A stretch of 64,000 bases of DNA from Hysterangium stoloniferum (Eukaryota; Basidiomycota; Agaricomycetes; Hysterangiales; Hysterangiaceae): the NCBI GenBank assembly GCA_015178975.1, contig WHVD01000096.1:1-64000 (forward strand), read 5' to 3'. This document shows positions 21,131 to 34,722 of the stretch, in pieces (the first letter of the stretch is position 1; every line of letters starts with the position of its first letter). Both the position numbers and the translations under genes were made by a program. The notes below the pieces were generated by a model that was not told the DNA's origin, did no database searches, and saw only the letters and a list, made by a program, of their open reading frames with translations.

Positions 21131-22330
21131 ATGCACAAAGAAGGCCACGGAGTTGGCGATTGCAAACTCGACTCAGTTGACCCGGTGCGTACGTTAAGTA
21201 TATTCGGTATATTTATGGACTGGCAATACATCATATCAGGTTTGATAGATGGATTTGACATTGGATTGAATGAACATATAAGACGCACAATCATTTTCGA
21301 AAATCACGGGTCATCATTATTAAATATAGACTTCATAGACCAGTACATACTGAGCGAGCAGAAAGCCCGGCGTCACTCCAAATGCTTCACACCAGAAGAA
21401 TTGGAATGGGCTATTGGACCATTTCGGACGTCACCTTTGGGGCCTAGTACCCAAACCGAGTTCAGACAATTTCAAGACCTTTCCTTCCCTCAAAGAGATC
21501 CAACATGTTCCTCATTAAACAGCATGATCAATTCCGATGATTTCTCCGACGAAGTGTGGCACCTTGGCAGAGGCTTCAGCGCTCATTTTATCGTTACCAG
21601 AAAGTTATGTAGCAGCCACATTCGACATTTTAGCGGCATACAGGGTGATGCACATAGACCGGACCAGCGAAACGCGTTTTGTATATACTGGAACGGGTTG
21701 GTCTACACCGACCGGGCAGTGATGTTAGGGCTAGCATCAAATGCAGGAGTGTTTGGCAGCATAGTGGACATGCTGCTGGCCTTGTACAGGACAGTGGTGG
21801 ATAGAAGAATATTTCATAGCCTTAACGGCACGGTTTGGAGTACCATGGAGCAGGAGCAAAACAAACCCATTTTCGACAGCGCAGAGATACATAGGCTTCA
21901 TATGGAACTTGGAAACCAAAACAATAACAGTGCCAGCGGAGAAACTAGAGGTCGCCTCGAAACTTATTGAAAGATGGACACACAATTCTCAGCGAACGAT
22001 GCAAAGAAGCTGCACGGGAAGCCAGTACACGTCTCGTCCATTTTTCCGTGGACAAGACCGTTTCTTCACTCCATAGGATGGGGGGCGACACCAGTACATC
22101 ATTTGGATGAGGTATAGTAATGGACGATCAATGGGCTGCTTGGAAATGGGCATCCCACTTCAAACCTCAGAAGCCGGCTTGCGTAAATTCCACATCTTCC
22201 GCGACTTTTTCTCTGTGGTAGAGAAAGGCTGCCAGCATCCGATTAGCAGGCAGATGGAGATCCTTAGCGTACGAGGCAAACATTAGGGCCTTTGACAGGT
22301 TGCATCACGGCATGTAGGGAACCTTTCAGT
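21131..22330 (+). pseudogene. DIRS-like reverse transcriptase and RNase H remnant
   Basis: The 279-codon frame from 21131 contains YIISGLIDGFDIGLNEH, EELEWAIGPFRTSPLGP, DLSFPQRDPT, INSDDFSDE and WNGLVYTDRAVMLGLASNAG. Between about 21560 and 21655 the conserved block (ILSLPESYVAATFDILAAYR) lies in a different frame, so two frameshifts cancel and leave a long but garbled frame. At the catalytic box the expected V-D-D reads VVDRRIFHS, so the second catalytic Asp seems lost. Weak RNase H traces follow (DDQWAAWKWA near 22120-22150). Confidence 0.7.
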
Positions 22331-22772
22331 CGCCCTCCCTCTACCCAACTGTACAGCTCCTCACAGAGATTCCGCATTAGACAAAGCTGGAGCTATGGTT
22401 CATATGTTCTATGGACTGCTTTAAATTATACTTTTGATCTATTTACATTCCCTTGTTATTAGGAATTATTGGCAGTCTCAATATACGGGGCGAAGCACAT
22501 TAATATAATGTTAACTACATGACCTTTATATACTAGGACATCGTCGATAAGATTGAATCACTACATCACTTGCATCATAAGTCTCATCGTATGCTGCATC
22601 ATATGTGCGGCTCCACTGGTTCCAACGCTTGGACCTTCAATACTCGTAACTCAATACTTGTGAATAATGACTCGGGAAAAACTTCTGTGACATCTGTTGG
22701 TGGTTTTCAAACTCAGCTAGGTCCTCCTTAACCCCCTGAGCTACATACTGTACTCCAATTTCTTGTGCAACC

Positions 22773-23705
22773 ATGCCAGTCCTATACCACTATTCACTTC
22801 CTCTTCCTAAGAAACTACCTTCAGAACTTGAATATGATGAACGGTCACTATCACAATTATCCACCTCAACTGCTTTCAAGACTGGGATAGACCAAAGAGA
22901 TCTTTGGGATGGCCAACAGCGCTGTGTTATTTGTGGTGTAAATGTTATTAAGCACTGTCATATAATCCCTTGCTCTGAGAGTCAAACTGTGAGTTTTATC
23001 ATTACAGTTCATTTTCATATCTAATGTGAAGTGTAGTGGAAAGATCTCAGAAGGAGGAAATACATCCCATCTACAGCAAAATCTGTCCAGCATGAACCAC
23101 GAAATGGGTTGTTGATGTGCCCTAACCACTGTGCTATGTTTGACCGATATCAATTTTTTATCCGATTCATTCCTCAAGTAAGCTTGACCTTTATATTTCT
23201 AAATTGCCACACATTCCTCACTGCCTGTTAGCACAAGAAATTTGTGTATATAAATTATAGTGGCCAAGTCAATAATGCAATCTACCATGGCAAAGCAATT
23301 AATCTGGACATATCTCACCACCATGCACCATTCCCATCAATCTTCCTTATCCATGAACAGCGGGTACGAGGTTTCTGGCCATTTGTCTGTGAGCCCAATG
23401 ACATTCTGCCAATGCCTGAGTCCCAGGGGTGGCTGAAAGCAGATGAAGTTGTGTCTGATCCTGAGAGAGAAGGTGGGATGAGCAACAGCAGCATGAACCT
23501 GGCCTGTAAAAACATGGGATCTGCCCTTGGAGGTGAAGAAAGACCTGGGATGACATCCCTTGATTTGGATGCAAATGCCATCCAGGAGATACTTCTCGCA
23601 ACTTACAGGTCACCATCATGGAAGGCTTGCATGCAAGAAGGGACATCTTGGGAGGGCACTGCCGAGGAGAATGTTGCTAAATACAATGGTTTGGTTGAAT
23701 TGTAG
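22773..23705 (+). CDS. HNH endonuclease domain protein, three exons, intact
   Basis: Exons at 22773-22988, 23037-23177 and 23232-23705 join in frame to a predicted 276-residue protein. The HNH-type fold is indicated by RDLWDGQQRCVICG (CxxC zinc/structural pair), IKHCHIIP (His-His catalytic region) and RNGLLMCPNHCAMFD (Asn and His of the motif), within the first 150 residues. HNH domains cut DNA using one metal ion, but the role of this mushroom-expanded family is unknown to me. The intron borders are GTGAGT...GTGTAG and GTAAGC...TTAG, phase 0 in both. A truncated inverted copy lies at 11981-12795. The C-terminal half is polar and has no recognised domain. The gene sits among dead transposons yet shows no break, so it may be a domesticated or cargo gene. 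Confidence 0.8.
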
Positions 23706-24293
23706 TGCTCATTCAGTTATGCTCACATGCATTTTATTTATATTTTCTACTGCTTTGCCTTCTTGAAACCTAGTTACAATGTAAAGTCCAATATTGACTA
23801 CCAAAGCTTCACCAGTTTACAAAGCAAGTTCCCACAAACTCGAAGCGTACTACAGTAAAGTGCTATTTGGTTTGGCACCAAACATGCTAGGATATATACC
23901 ACAAACATATATACGCTGCTAATCACTCGATGCTATTACAAGAAACAACAACCGAGCCGCATTCATTGATTTCTGCCAAGGTTTATCTCCCCAGCAAGCA
24001 AAGCTGCATCCAGTTATCATGAGTGGAAGGTTCGCTAGGCCCGTCAATCCTCAAGGAGTATCGTCACATTGTTTGCTCTTCACTAACTTCTTTGTCTCCT
24101 GATCAGCCAACCGGACCAGCACCTAACATCTGGGAACATTACCTTGTATCTGATCAGCGCTAAAGATATTCATACTTTCCAGGCTACAGTATCAGGATGT
24201 CAACTATCGTGGAACAACGGATACAGCTACAATATCTCTCAAACTACAGAGACATGGATGATACAGTGTGATGCAGGCTCATCAAGTAGGCAA
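23706..24293. other. No gene seen
   Basis: This stretch contains the presumed 3' end of the HNH gene and then AT-rich sequence with short random frames. I recognise no transposon motif or RNA gene. Confidence 0.5.
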
Positions 24294-24911
24294 TCATGCC
24301 TCCGCGTGCTCAATGCCTCGTAGACCCCTATGTCGAACTTTTCTACCAGTGACCGAACCACTAGCGGCTGCAGACAGATGTGTTGCGCAATGTTCCCTAA
24401 TTCGCGCTCGAACCCTCGGTGGTGCGGAATGCAGATGCTTCGAGCGCGCCGTGGCCACCTTCGCAACCGGTCGCGAGCCCGTGAGTGCCCCCCGCAAGCC
24501 GTACTTCTCCTTCAGCGTCTCCCAGACCCACTGCGTGACCGTAAGCGTGTACTCATGGCAGTGGATGGTATATGCGCTCTCGAGGATGTCCTCGAGCGGC
24601 GTCGGGTCCGTCCGAGAACTCGGCATGCGCGCGAGGTTCGCCCATGTGGCGTGCAGCCGCGCCTCGCACCGTCGTCGGAAATGCGTGGCGAGACGGAGCA
24701 TTTCGCTCGAAATGGACTGGGCCCTGTCCTTTGGCACCCCCATGGAGACGAGCCGGGGGGTCATAGGACTGAGGGACGGGAATGCGGGGACGGTGGGCAG
24801 AAATATGGTTGGAGAACTGCACGGCCGGCGGCAGTCGCGGTGTGCATGTGTGCTCGATGAGGCCCACGATGTCATATCCTGCGACGACTTTTGTGAAATG
24901 GTGTGGTGCAT
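24294..24911 (-). CDS. Hypothetical protein in a GC-rich island, possibly a gene fragment
   Basis: A 205-codon frame on the minus strand lies in sequence clearly richer in G and C than either flank. The middle part looks protein-like: LESAYTIHCHEYTLTVTQWV followed by ETLKEKYGLRG, with an upstream Arg-rich helix-like segment (LRLATHFRRRC). The N-terminal and C-terminal parts are Pro/Ser- and Arg-rich. No domain is recognised. A 235-codon frame on the plus strand overlaps it. I prefer the minus strand because its composition is more protein-like, but coding is not proven. It could be an exon of a broken gene. Confidence 0.35.
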   Translation of the reverse strand: MHHTISQKSSQDMTSWASSSTHAHRDCRRPCSSPTIFLPTVPAFPSLSPMTPRLVSMGVPKDRAQSISSEMLRLATHFRRRCEARLHATWANLARMPSSRTDPTPLEDILESAYTIHCHEYTLTVTQWVWETLKEKYGLRGALTGSRPVAKVATARSKHLHSAPPRVRARIREHCATHLSAAASGSVTGRKVRHRGLRGIEHAEA

Positions 24912-25623
24912 GGCAGAATATCTAGTGGTACAGTGCTTGTACGCGCTTTTCTCCTTTAATTTTTCTCCTATATAGGCCTAATTTATAGAGAGAGTTTTCG
25001 ACAACAGTCCACGAGTCGAGTGGAACGGCTTTAGATACTACGAAAGGGGGCACTGGGACCTGTCCAGGTGGCTTGTAGTTGTGAAACCTAGCAACGTTCC
25101 TGCCATTTATATGTACAAAGAAATGAAACGATGTGACTCGCCTCTCAGCTACCTCACGAAAGCCTCCCTGGTTGTGATAATAGAAAATATAATTCAAAAG
25201 GTGCAAGCGAGATATTCTCACACTTAAAACAGATTCGCGGAGACATAACAATTACTCGATACATACGACAACAAGACGAAACATTCCGTGCTCTATATGC
25301 CATGAAGTACGGAACAAATTCAAGAGATGTACGTCGTATACAAGGTCTCGGAGGACTTTTCCAACAAAATAAATTCATAAGTATGCAATCCACAGTCCAC
25401 TGTGAAGGCGATATATTGTCCTGTTTACTAGAAGTATTCACACAAGCCTAATCTTGTTTTAAAATCAATTCCCCAATATATAAGCATCGTTATAACAAAA
25501 TACTCTCGTCACATCTCATCGTAAATACTCATCGTAAATATATTACAGCGTTGACTCGCTCGGTTTTAAGGAGACGGAAGTTTGCATTTCTGACGCGCAG
25601 ATCTGAGGGAAGGCTAGCCTGAA
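24912..25623. other. No gene seen; flank of the RING gene
   Basis: AT-rich sequence with no protein-like frame. A short duplication, ATCGTAAATACTCATCGTAAATA, is seen near 25518-25542 (about 11 bases, twice). The part next to 25623 should hold the 3' untranslated region of the RING-ligase gene. Confidence 0.5.
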
Positions 25624-27600
<1,977 letters not shown>

Positions 27601-27963
27601 GGCTCGAGCTGTTATCTCGCTTCAACTTAGAAACGTCGTAGAGGGCCAGACGATAATGTGTGAAGAAGGAGAGGTTATGAGAGAGAGAAGCAAGTGCGGG
27701 TTTGAATGACGGAGCACAAACGTCACGGGAATTGAACGAGATTACAGCCTACAGGTGACATAATATCTGTTGATTTATCCGACCACTCCATGCAGAGGGC
27801 AATATCATAGCATGTGGAATTAGGGGTCCTCCGCACCCATAAGGGATAATGGATCTAAACCCTAAACCCGGCGCAGCCCGAGCATCTAATGGGCGCTTAT
27901 CATCATCACATATGGCGAATCACATAAAAACGTTACATAACGCATCATTCTGGTCAATTGCTC

Positions 27964-28080
27964 TGTTCATTTCTGATCAATTCGTCTCATCCTGTGTTCA
28001 TTGCTCGAGTCTCATCATGTGTTCATTTCTGATCAACCGCCCGAGCCTCATCCTTGCTGTGTTCATTTCTGATCAATTGC
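27964..28080. repeat. 3'-UTR minisatellite built from the end of the aminotransferase gene
   Basis: The word GTTCATTTCTGATCAA occurs at 27964, 28021 and 28061, with a partial copy at 27995. The copies are separated by CTCATC-containing spacers. The copy at 28061-28080 includes the stop codon and last codons of the aminotransferase (AIDQK and stop on the minus strand). The array therefore looks like a tandem duplication of the gene's own end into its 3' untranslated region. Confidence 0.8.
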
Positions 28081-29665
28081 CTCTTCCACTGCCTCTTTGA
28101 AAATTTCTATCCCCTCTGCGAGCTCCGCCTGAGTAATATTAAGCGCCGGAATGAATCGGATGACCTCGAATATTGAAGTGGTCAAGATCAGCATCCCTTT
28201 CTCATGACAAATACTTGCGACTTTGCTGGCTAATCCCGATATGTCTGATGTTCCATTTGCCGGATCGTTCTTTGTCTTGCCCGGGCATGTAAACTCCACC
28301 GCCACCATCAGACCTTGGCCGCGAACGTCAGCGATATATGGAGCTGTTTTCGCCCCTGTGCGCAATTGTTCCAAGGCTGCGAAAAGTTCAGACGATCTGG
28401 ATGTCACGTTTAGACCAGACTCCCCATCAAATTTACTGACACATGCCTGGCCTCGACGTTTGCCAAAATGTTCTCTTCTTTCATAACTTCGGCACAAGCT
28501 ACTCCTGCAGCACATGCAACCGCGTTTCCTGCGTAGGTGCCCCCGACGCTGCCTGGTCCTTGTGTGTCCATAAGAGCCTTCGTACTGACAATTCCACTCA
28601 ACGGGAATCCGTTCGCGATACCTTTGGCCATAACCATAATGTCTGGCCGTGTTTTACTGTGTTCTATCGCAAAATATTTTCCCGTTCGACCAAATCCGCT
28701 CTGTACTTCGTCTATAATTAAGAGCATTCCGTGTTTATCGCAGACCTCTCGCAAACCATGCAAGAACGGAGACGGTGCCGGGACGTAGCCCCCTTCTCCA
28801 AGAACAGGCTCTACAATAATGGCTGCTGTATCTTCTGGCCTTGTTTGCTGCGAGAGAACCAGGTCTAATTGCCAGAGGGATTGCCTACAAAGTTCATCTT
28901 CAGAGGTGGATTGTGGTACAGACAGCTGGTGCCAATAAGGGAATGCGGTTGTAAAAACTCCAGGCTATTATTGGTCGAAGAAAAAGTCAGATAGTATGGG
29001 TCGCTGCTAGTGACCGATTTACCATTAATGGCCCGACCCCCTGAGCGTAGACCGTCTTGCTTCGGGTCAATCCCATGGCACCGTACGTGCGCCCATGGTA
29101 CGCCCCTGTCATATCTGTGAATTCTAGTAAAAGCAAGCAAGTTGCTGCAGTCGACTAGCCTTGCATGGTGATGATGTTCTGCCGTCCTGTGGCCGTGCGA
29201 GCCAGCTTGATAGCGGCCTCGACAGCTTCAGAACCCGAGTTCCAGAAGAAGAAAGTATCCAACGAAGGATCCGGCATGACGGGGAGTAATTTCTCGATTA
29301 GTTTGAGGTATGGATTGTGGAATGCGATGCTGCACTACTATGGTGTTCGAGACGATTAGTCGATATTGAAAGAAGCGACATCTCACTTGCAAATGTATGA
29401 TTTTGTCGCATTGTTCTGCGGCTGCTTTGCTAACTTTAGGGTGGCAATGTCCTATGGAAAGATGAAATGAGTGAGGAGGGGCTACAACCAGATTGTCTCA
29501 TATACCAAGGTTGGTAACACCAATACCACAAGTAAAGTCAAGTAAAGTCTTCCCGTCTTCGAGCACGAGACGGGAACCATTGCCACTGGTTACGACGGCA
29601 TTGGCAAGACGATTTACACCTCTTGCGACGTGTCGTTGACCAAACTGTACTAAAGATGTTGACAT
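28063..29665 (-). CDS. 4-aminobutyrate aminotransferase-type class III PLP transaminase
   Basis: The protein starts MSTSLVQFGQRHVARGVNRL at ATG 29665, followed by GITNL-type and SIGHCHP motifs, then FFFWNSGSEAVEAAIKLAR (substrate region). Next come GAYHGRTYGAMGLTRSK and AAIIVEPVLGEGGY. LLIIDEVQSGFGRTGKYFA carries the Asp that binds the PLP nitrogen, and MVMAKGIANGFPLSG carries the Schiff-base Lys. GGTYAGNAVACAA follows. It ends with EEAIDQK and TGA at 28063-28065. All key residues are present over about six exons. It resembles the bacterial GabT branch more than the yeast Uga1 branch. The reaction moves the amino group of 4-aminobutyrate (or a related omega-amino acid) to 2-oxoglutarate. The true substrate cannot be read from sequence alone. 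It stands in tandem with RAX2 upstream. Confidence 0.88.
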
Positions 29666-29836
29666 TGATATCAATTGATGGTGGGTATGAGAAGGAGATA
29701 ACTATCTTTGCTCTTGACGTCAAGCGCATATATAGAGGGTCAAACCCACACGCCCCGTAATCTGGCGTTTCCAGTTTAACTAATACCCTGCATACGCTTG
29801 TGATGTGACAAGATTTCATGGAATGTCAACAAACTG

Positions 29837-29844
29837 TATATATA
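29837..29844 (-). promoter_or_regulatory. Possible TATA box of the aminotransferase gene
   Basis: TATATATA lies about 170 bases before the start codon at 29665, in the position expected of a fungal core promoter. The only support is the motif and the distance. Confidence 0.35.
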
Positions 29845-30071
29845 CGAGTCAGGCGAGATGCTGCTCGCCGTCAGCTGACATCCAACAGAGTTAACCAAGA
29901 ACCATGATAACGGCATACAATGGCTCAGTAGATGGGAAAAACCAATCATTACTTTCATGAGTAGTAAACGATAGAAATACGATCACAAGAAGACAAGAGA
30001 AATTAATCGATTTTGAAACAAAGAAAGAGAAAACAGTCCTCGCTCTCAGCGAGGCACCAGGCTCTCTATCA

Positions 30072-33000
30072 TCAGTACAAGTATGACGCCGGGATGACTC
30101 CCTCACGCCCTGTGTTTGGATCCCGTGCATACCACCATCTGGTTAAAATGTCAGTCTACACTCACTGGAAAACGGCCGAACGCCGAAGACTTACGCAGGG
30201 TCGCGGTCATCCAGAACAGTCACTTGTGTTCCGGCTGATACTGGTAATTCCCCTTCACCGCCCCCTTCGAAAGAATATCTAACATGTACTTCTCGGGCAA
30301 TTTCGTCCCCTTCGCCTGCCATTAGTGTACCAGGCGCAGCGTCAATGGGCGTATCGGTAGAACGAATATATGGGGTATTATCATAGCCCTCAGTTGTAGG
30401 TGAGTGGAGATCGTTCTTCTTGTGGTCACCGTAGGGACTTTCCAGCCCAACACCTACAATGGCGCCACGAGTGGCCGCATTAATGTGAGCAAGAAGCGAC
30501 GACGGTCGGTGAAGGCTATCGTCATCATATTCGGCTGATTCGTACTTCCCGGCCATACCATCATGGTCCCGACGCGAGAACAATGTCCATAATATGCCAA
30601 TGAGCAGGAGAAGGAAAACAATGCCAGTGGCCATTGCAACCGAAATTAAGATAACGACCCCAATTGGCAGGAAATCTGCAAGAGTGGCCCAGGCCCATAA
30701 AATCAGAATCGTATCGAGAAAGCGAGGATAAACGGATAATACTAACGACGTTGACTGAAACTGAATGAGCTGAAAGAATGGAATATTTGCGAAACAAAGC
30801 CAGGACCACCTGTGGAAGAGCTAGCAACCAAGAAAGGGTAGAACGCCGAGCCATCGAACAGGGCCGAAGAAGCATTTCCGAATGCGTTTGATTCCAAAGT
30901 ACCAGAAATAAGCAGCATACGGTCAGGTTCAATTATCCCATTAGCGGCATGAGTGTCTCGAAGGGGTACCATTGCTAACTGAGATATTGATGTCGCTGGT
31001 TGCAAAGTAGAGTCTTACAATATATCTTAGTTTACAATATCTCAATAAACGAATAAATAACTTACCCAAAGTTTTCCACGTTAAACCATTCCAGAAAGTT
31101 AAGAATGGCGTCGAGCCATCAGAGGAACTAAAACACAATAAGTGCTTATCGGCACCCCAATTGCAGAATGGCCCACCTGCCTGCAGCAAATATGCTGCTG
31201 AAGTTGCCGTTGTCCACCTCACATGCAGTCACAGGACCTGGGATTTGAGTACCTTGTCCGACAGCAGACCACGTGCTATTAGTGAAACTATACGCTGCCA
31301 CATTTGCAGACGTGCCGTCGCTAAGTCGAATGGAACCCGCGGCAATGAGAAGGTCAGGGTTAGACTGCAAGAACTGAGTTTACAGTGAAACACGATGTGA
31401 CAAGAGAAATATACATACAGTGTATAGAACTGTTGATACGTCGCCCTGTATACCTGAACCAAGCTGGGCCCACTGTTTCAATGACGTATCGAATTGACAA
31501 ATGCCTTGACAAGGCAATGTCCCGGCGGACGTGAAATTACCGGCAACAACCACTGTATTCGCTTTGAAAGGAGGCGATGTGATCGAACGGATCACAACGG
31601 TAGATCCTGCGGGATGATAAGTAAATACGGTATAATAAAGAAACACACATATATATACCCTGAAGCCCCTGGAAAGAAGTATCCCACTGTTGCTGCTTCA
31701 AATCATAAATAGCAAGACCGCTCGACTGGACTCCAGACAGCGTAAACTGGCCGCCAACAAAAAGGGTGTTGTCAGAAACTTCTAGTGCCCTCACTGTCCC
31801 ATTAACCTGCGCTCCACGTGCACCGTTAATGCTTGTTTGTTTGGGATCGTAGAAAGCCAAATTCTGAAAATTTACTGAGCCCAACGTGAAAGAAAAATTA
31901 CCGCCCAGGACGATGGTCTGTGCCGAAGACGAGGTATTTGTCCAGAATGCCCCAGTGAGCACAGAAGGTGCAGAGGCTACAGGACTCGCAGGAAGGGCAG
32001 AAGGCTGCCCAGATGCCTGACGAGAGACCAAATCAACAAGTTCACGGCGGGCAAACCAAGGCGAGGTCTGCAGACTACGTCTTTGTTGTGTTAGAGTAGA
32101 TCCACCGCCCAAATCAAGCTGCGCCGACAGTGGCGTAACCACGGGATGATCATCATTGCCTTTAGGGTTTGAGAGCACAGCGAAGCCATCCCCTCCAAAT
32201 TGGCGGGACGCTGAGACGCTCCCGGCAAGGAATTCCGACGCGGCGCCAGTTCCATTGGCCACAAAGCTCATTGAACCTTGAAGGAACCCACCAGAGTTGA
32301 CCCAATTCTCGCCACTAATGTTCCAAGTGGCGAATCCGTCTGCACTGGCACCGGTAGTCGAGTTCGGAGTAGTAGGGAGTAAAGTGAAACTACCCGTCAC
32401 GTCTACTTTACCGTTCGCAATGTTGATACTAGTCACAGCGCCGTTTACACCTGCAAGAAGTGCATCCCATGTATTACTGGTGACGTTGTAGTGCACAATA
32501 CCACGGAAAGCGCCATTGCTAGATGCAGAAGCTGTGTCTGAAAATACACCTCCAACGAATAAACTGTCGCCGATGACGGAAAGGGCATTTACAGGACCAT
32601 TCAGACCGCCATTCGGCAAACCAACCAAATTGTTGTCCTTAAACACGACAATGTTTGCAGGCCCGGATGCTAATGTGAAGTTGCCAGCCACAAAAATGGC
32701 GCCGGAAGAATGAGTCGCGACAGCATTAATAATAAACTTGGTATCCGCCGCAGTATCATTGCCCAAAGCCGAAAACAACTGCAAACCCAGGGCATCGGTG
32801 GGAGTCTCCGTCGAGTTCGGGATGACACCCGTCGCATCGACGGTGGTCTTTTCGTTTAAGTTCCACTCATAGAACCCGAATCCTGTTTGCGCACCAGCCG
32901 TACTGCTGGTGCTGCCATTAAAACTCGATCCGGTGGCGCCAGTTAGATTTACAGAGGTAAGCACGAGCTGCACCCTGTCTGCAACCAGTTGGAACTTGCC

Positions 33001-34722
33001 ATCCTGGCCAGTGCCGAAAGGGCTGTCGGCAAGCTCCATCGTAATGGTGGTTTGAAGGTCCGCGCCAACAGGGTAAATAGGTCCGCGATAAATGCCCGTG
33101 GTCGCGTCCGCTGTCACGTCTTGTCGTACCGTTGTAATAACGGGAGGCAAACCTCCACCTGGATTGATAGTCACCTTAACTGAGGTACGGAAAGCACAAT
33201 CCTGCATATTAGTACAGCCAGGTATGAGGAGATTAATATCGTAATTCCCTGAAGCGGAAACATATGGCAACCATGTGACACTCGGGGACGAGGAGGAAGG
33301 GGTACCGACATTCACCGATGCTACAAGGATGGGCTGCGTTGTCCCTGCGATAGAAGTCGAAACTTGTTCTGGAACCCAATCACCGGAGAGGGTGGAGGTG
33401 GATGCGGCGGGAGAAAAGCATGAAGCAAGATTCTGGCTTTGAACAGCAGATGCAAATGCCCCGCTAGAAAGTAATTGAAGGATGTGGAGACCGGATCCCG
33501 CACCTTTCCACTGAGTTAATGTGATCTGTACACCAGTGAGTGATTGGGGAACGCCATTGAATAAGAAGTCTTGATATAAAACAGACGGGTCCGTTCCCAG
33601 GGGGCAAGACTCTGAACATGATTTGTTACTAAGCGTTATCGGATCCACATAGTTGAAAGTAAGAGGTTGGTTATCTGGAATTGTCAAAACGCTGGGACAA
33701 AGTGGATAAGTGGGACTTGAGCAACGATGGGGACAATATTACCTGAAGGCTGTCGTACCACGCCCCTCAACAAATGTATTCCCAAGACGAAGCCCACTTG
33801 CGGTTGAAAATTCAAAAGTTCTCACAGTTATCACGGCTGTGGAACCATCTTGGGCAAGCCATGTGTTATTAGGCCCGTCGGCCCCAGCAGGGCAGAGTGC
33901 ATTGGTAATATTGGCGAATTCTGGTCGTGAATTACTCGGGGACGAGTTGATTTCAGTTCCAGTGCTTGTGAGAGCAATCGGTACAAGGGACGACGAAAAT
34001 GGCGTCGCGCCAATGGAAAACGGGACATTCGGGTTGTTCGTGCCAGTTACTTGTGGTGTATTGGACTGAAACGCAGTCAGAAAAGACCCCGCGAAATATA
34101 AACTTGAGCCAGCCGGGTTAGAAGTGATGGACCGCACTCGGGCAGTAGCTCCTGCTAATCCACTGAAAGGCGCCGTCGACCAAGAATTTTGTTTAACATT
34201 GTATACGGCGACACCTCCCTTGAATCCTTGAGAGTCCGATGCGGAAATGGGGGCGCGGAAGGCGCCACCAGCCCAGAGGTTACCCCCCGATTGATCGCAG
34301 TACAACGCATCTACCTCGCCATCCAGCCCACCAGCCAAAGCTGCGAATGAGCCTGTCGACAATGTATAAGAGGCAATATTGCTCGCATTGGTCCCGCCGA
34401 TGGAAGTAAATGATCCTGCGAAGTAAAAGGTGTTGGCCAATGTGCAACCAGCTACTATGCGACCACCTGAATTTGTAGACGCAATAGGTGATATGGACCC
34501 ATCTGTTGTGCGCGATAAAAAGGTAGCGGTACTTTGATCGAATGAAAATGTCGCGTTGTCAGAGAAGTCGAATCCGGCGAATGAGCCAGCTAGACCGACT
34601 ATTCCCATACGGTCGAAGTCGACCTCTACCAGTGCAGCGAAAGCGACATTGATCCAAATTAAAAAAGATACGAGGAAGAGATTTCGTGGCAGTTGATGAG
34701 TGGATTGTTTTCTTGAAGTCAT
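30072..34722 (-). CDS. RAX2: RAX2-like cortical polarity marker with C-terminal SH3 domain
   Basis: A signal peptide (NLFLVSFLIWINVAFAALVE) opens a very long secreted region. It is made of repeats of the type FYFAGSFTSIGG, LFVGGQFTLSG and VAGNFTSAG, each followed by a short strand pattern. This is the Kelch/galactose-oxidase-like repeat of RAX2. A single membrane segment follows (about 30590-30660; LPIGVVILISVAMATGIVF and onward). The cytoplasmic tail ends in an SH3 domain: HVRYSFEGGGEGELPV, GTQVTVLDDRDPA, then after an intron (about 30140-30195) WWYARDPNTGREGVIPASYL, ending at TGA 30072. I infer at least eight introns. In yeast Rax2 marks old division sites and directs bud-site choice; in filamentous fungi it helps hyphal polarity. 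It is divergent from the complex I gene at 35281. Confidence 0.9.

Larger units (their letters stand above)
20220..22450 (+). mobile_element. DIRS-like retrotransposon remnant
   Basis: A gag-like segment with zinc knuckle (20227-21060) is followed by a reverse transcriptase (from 21131) and RNase H-like traces (about 22080-22330). The RT blocks (IGHFRTSPLG-like, DLSFPQRDP, INSDDFS, FCIYWNGLVYTDRAVMLGLA) match my recollection of DIRS-type RTs common in Agaricomycetes, which integrate with a tyrosine recombinase. No recombinase frame is visible here, so the element is incomplete. Frame breaks show that it is dead. Confidence 0.7.

Noticed and set aside
24268-24975. Plus-strand frame of 235 codons
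   Set aside because: It overlaps the minus-strand frame in a GC-rich island where stops are rare in all frames. Its translation is dominated by Arg, Ser and Cys and has no helix-like or domain-like pattern.
27849-27875. Telomere-like CTAAACCCTAAACCC
   Set aside because: There are only two units, inside a normal intergenic region, and the unit is not the TTAGGG type usual in basidiomycetes.
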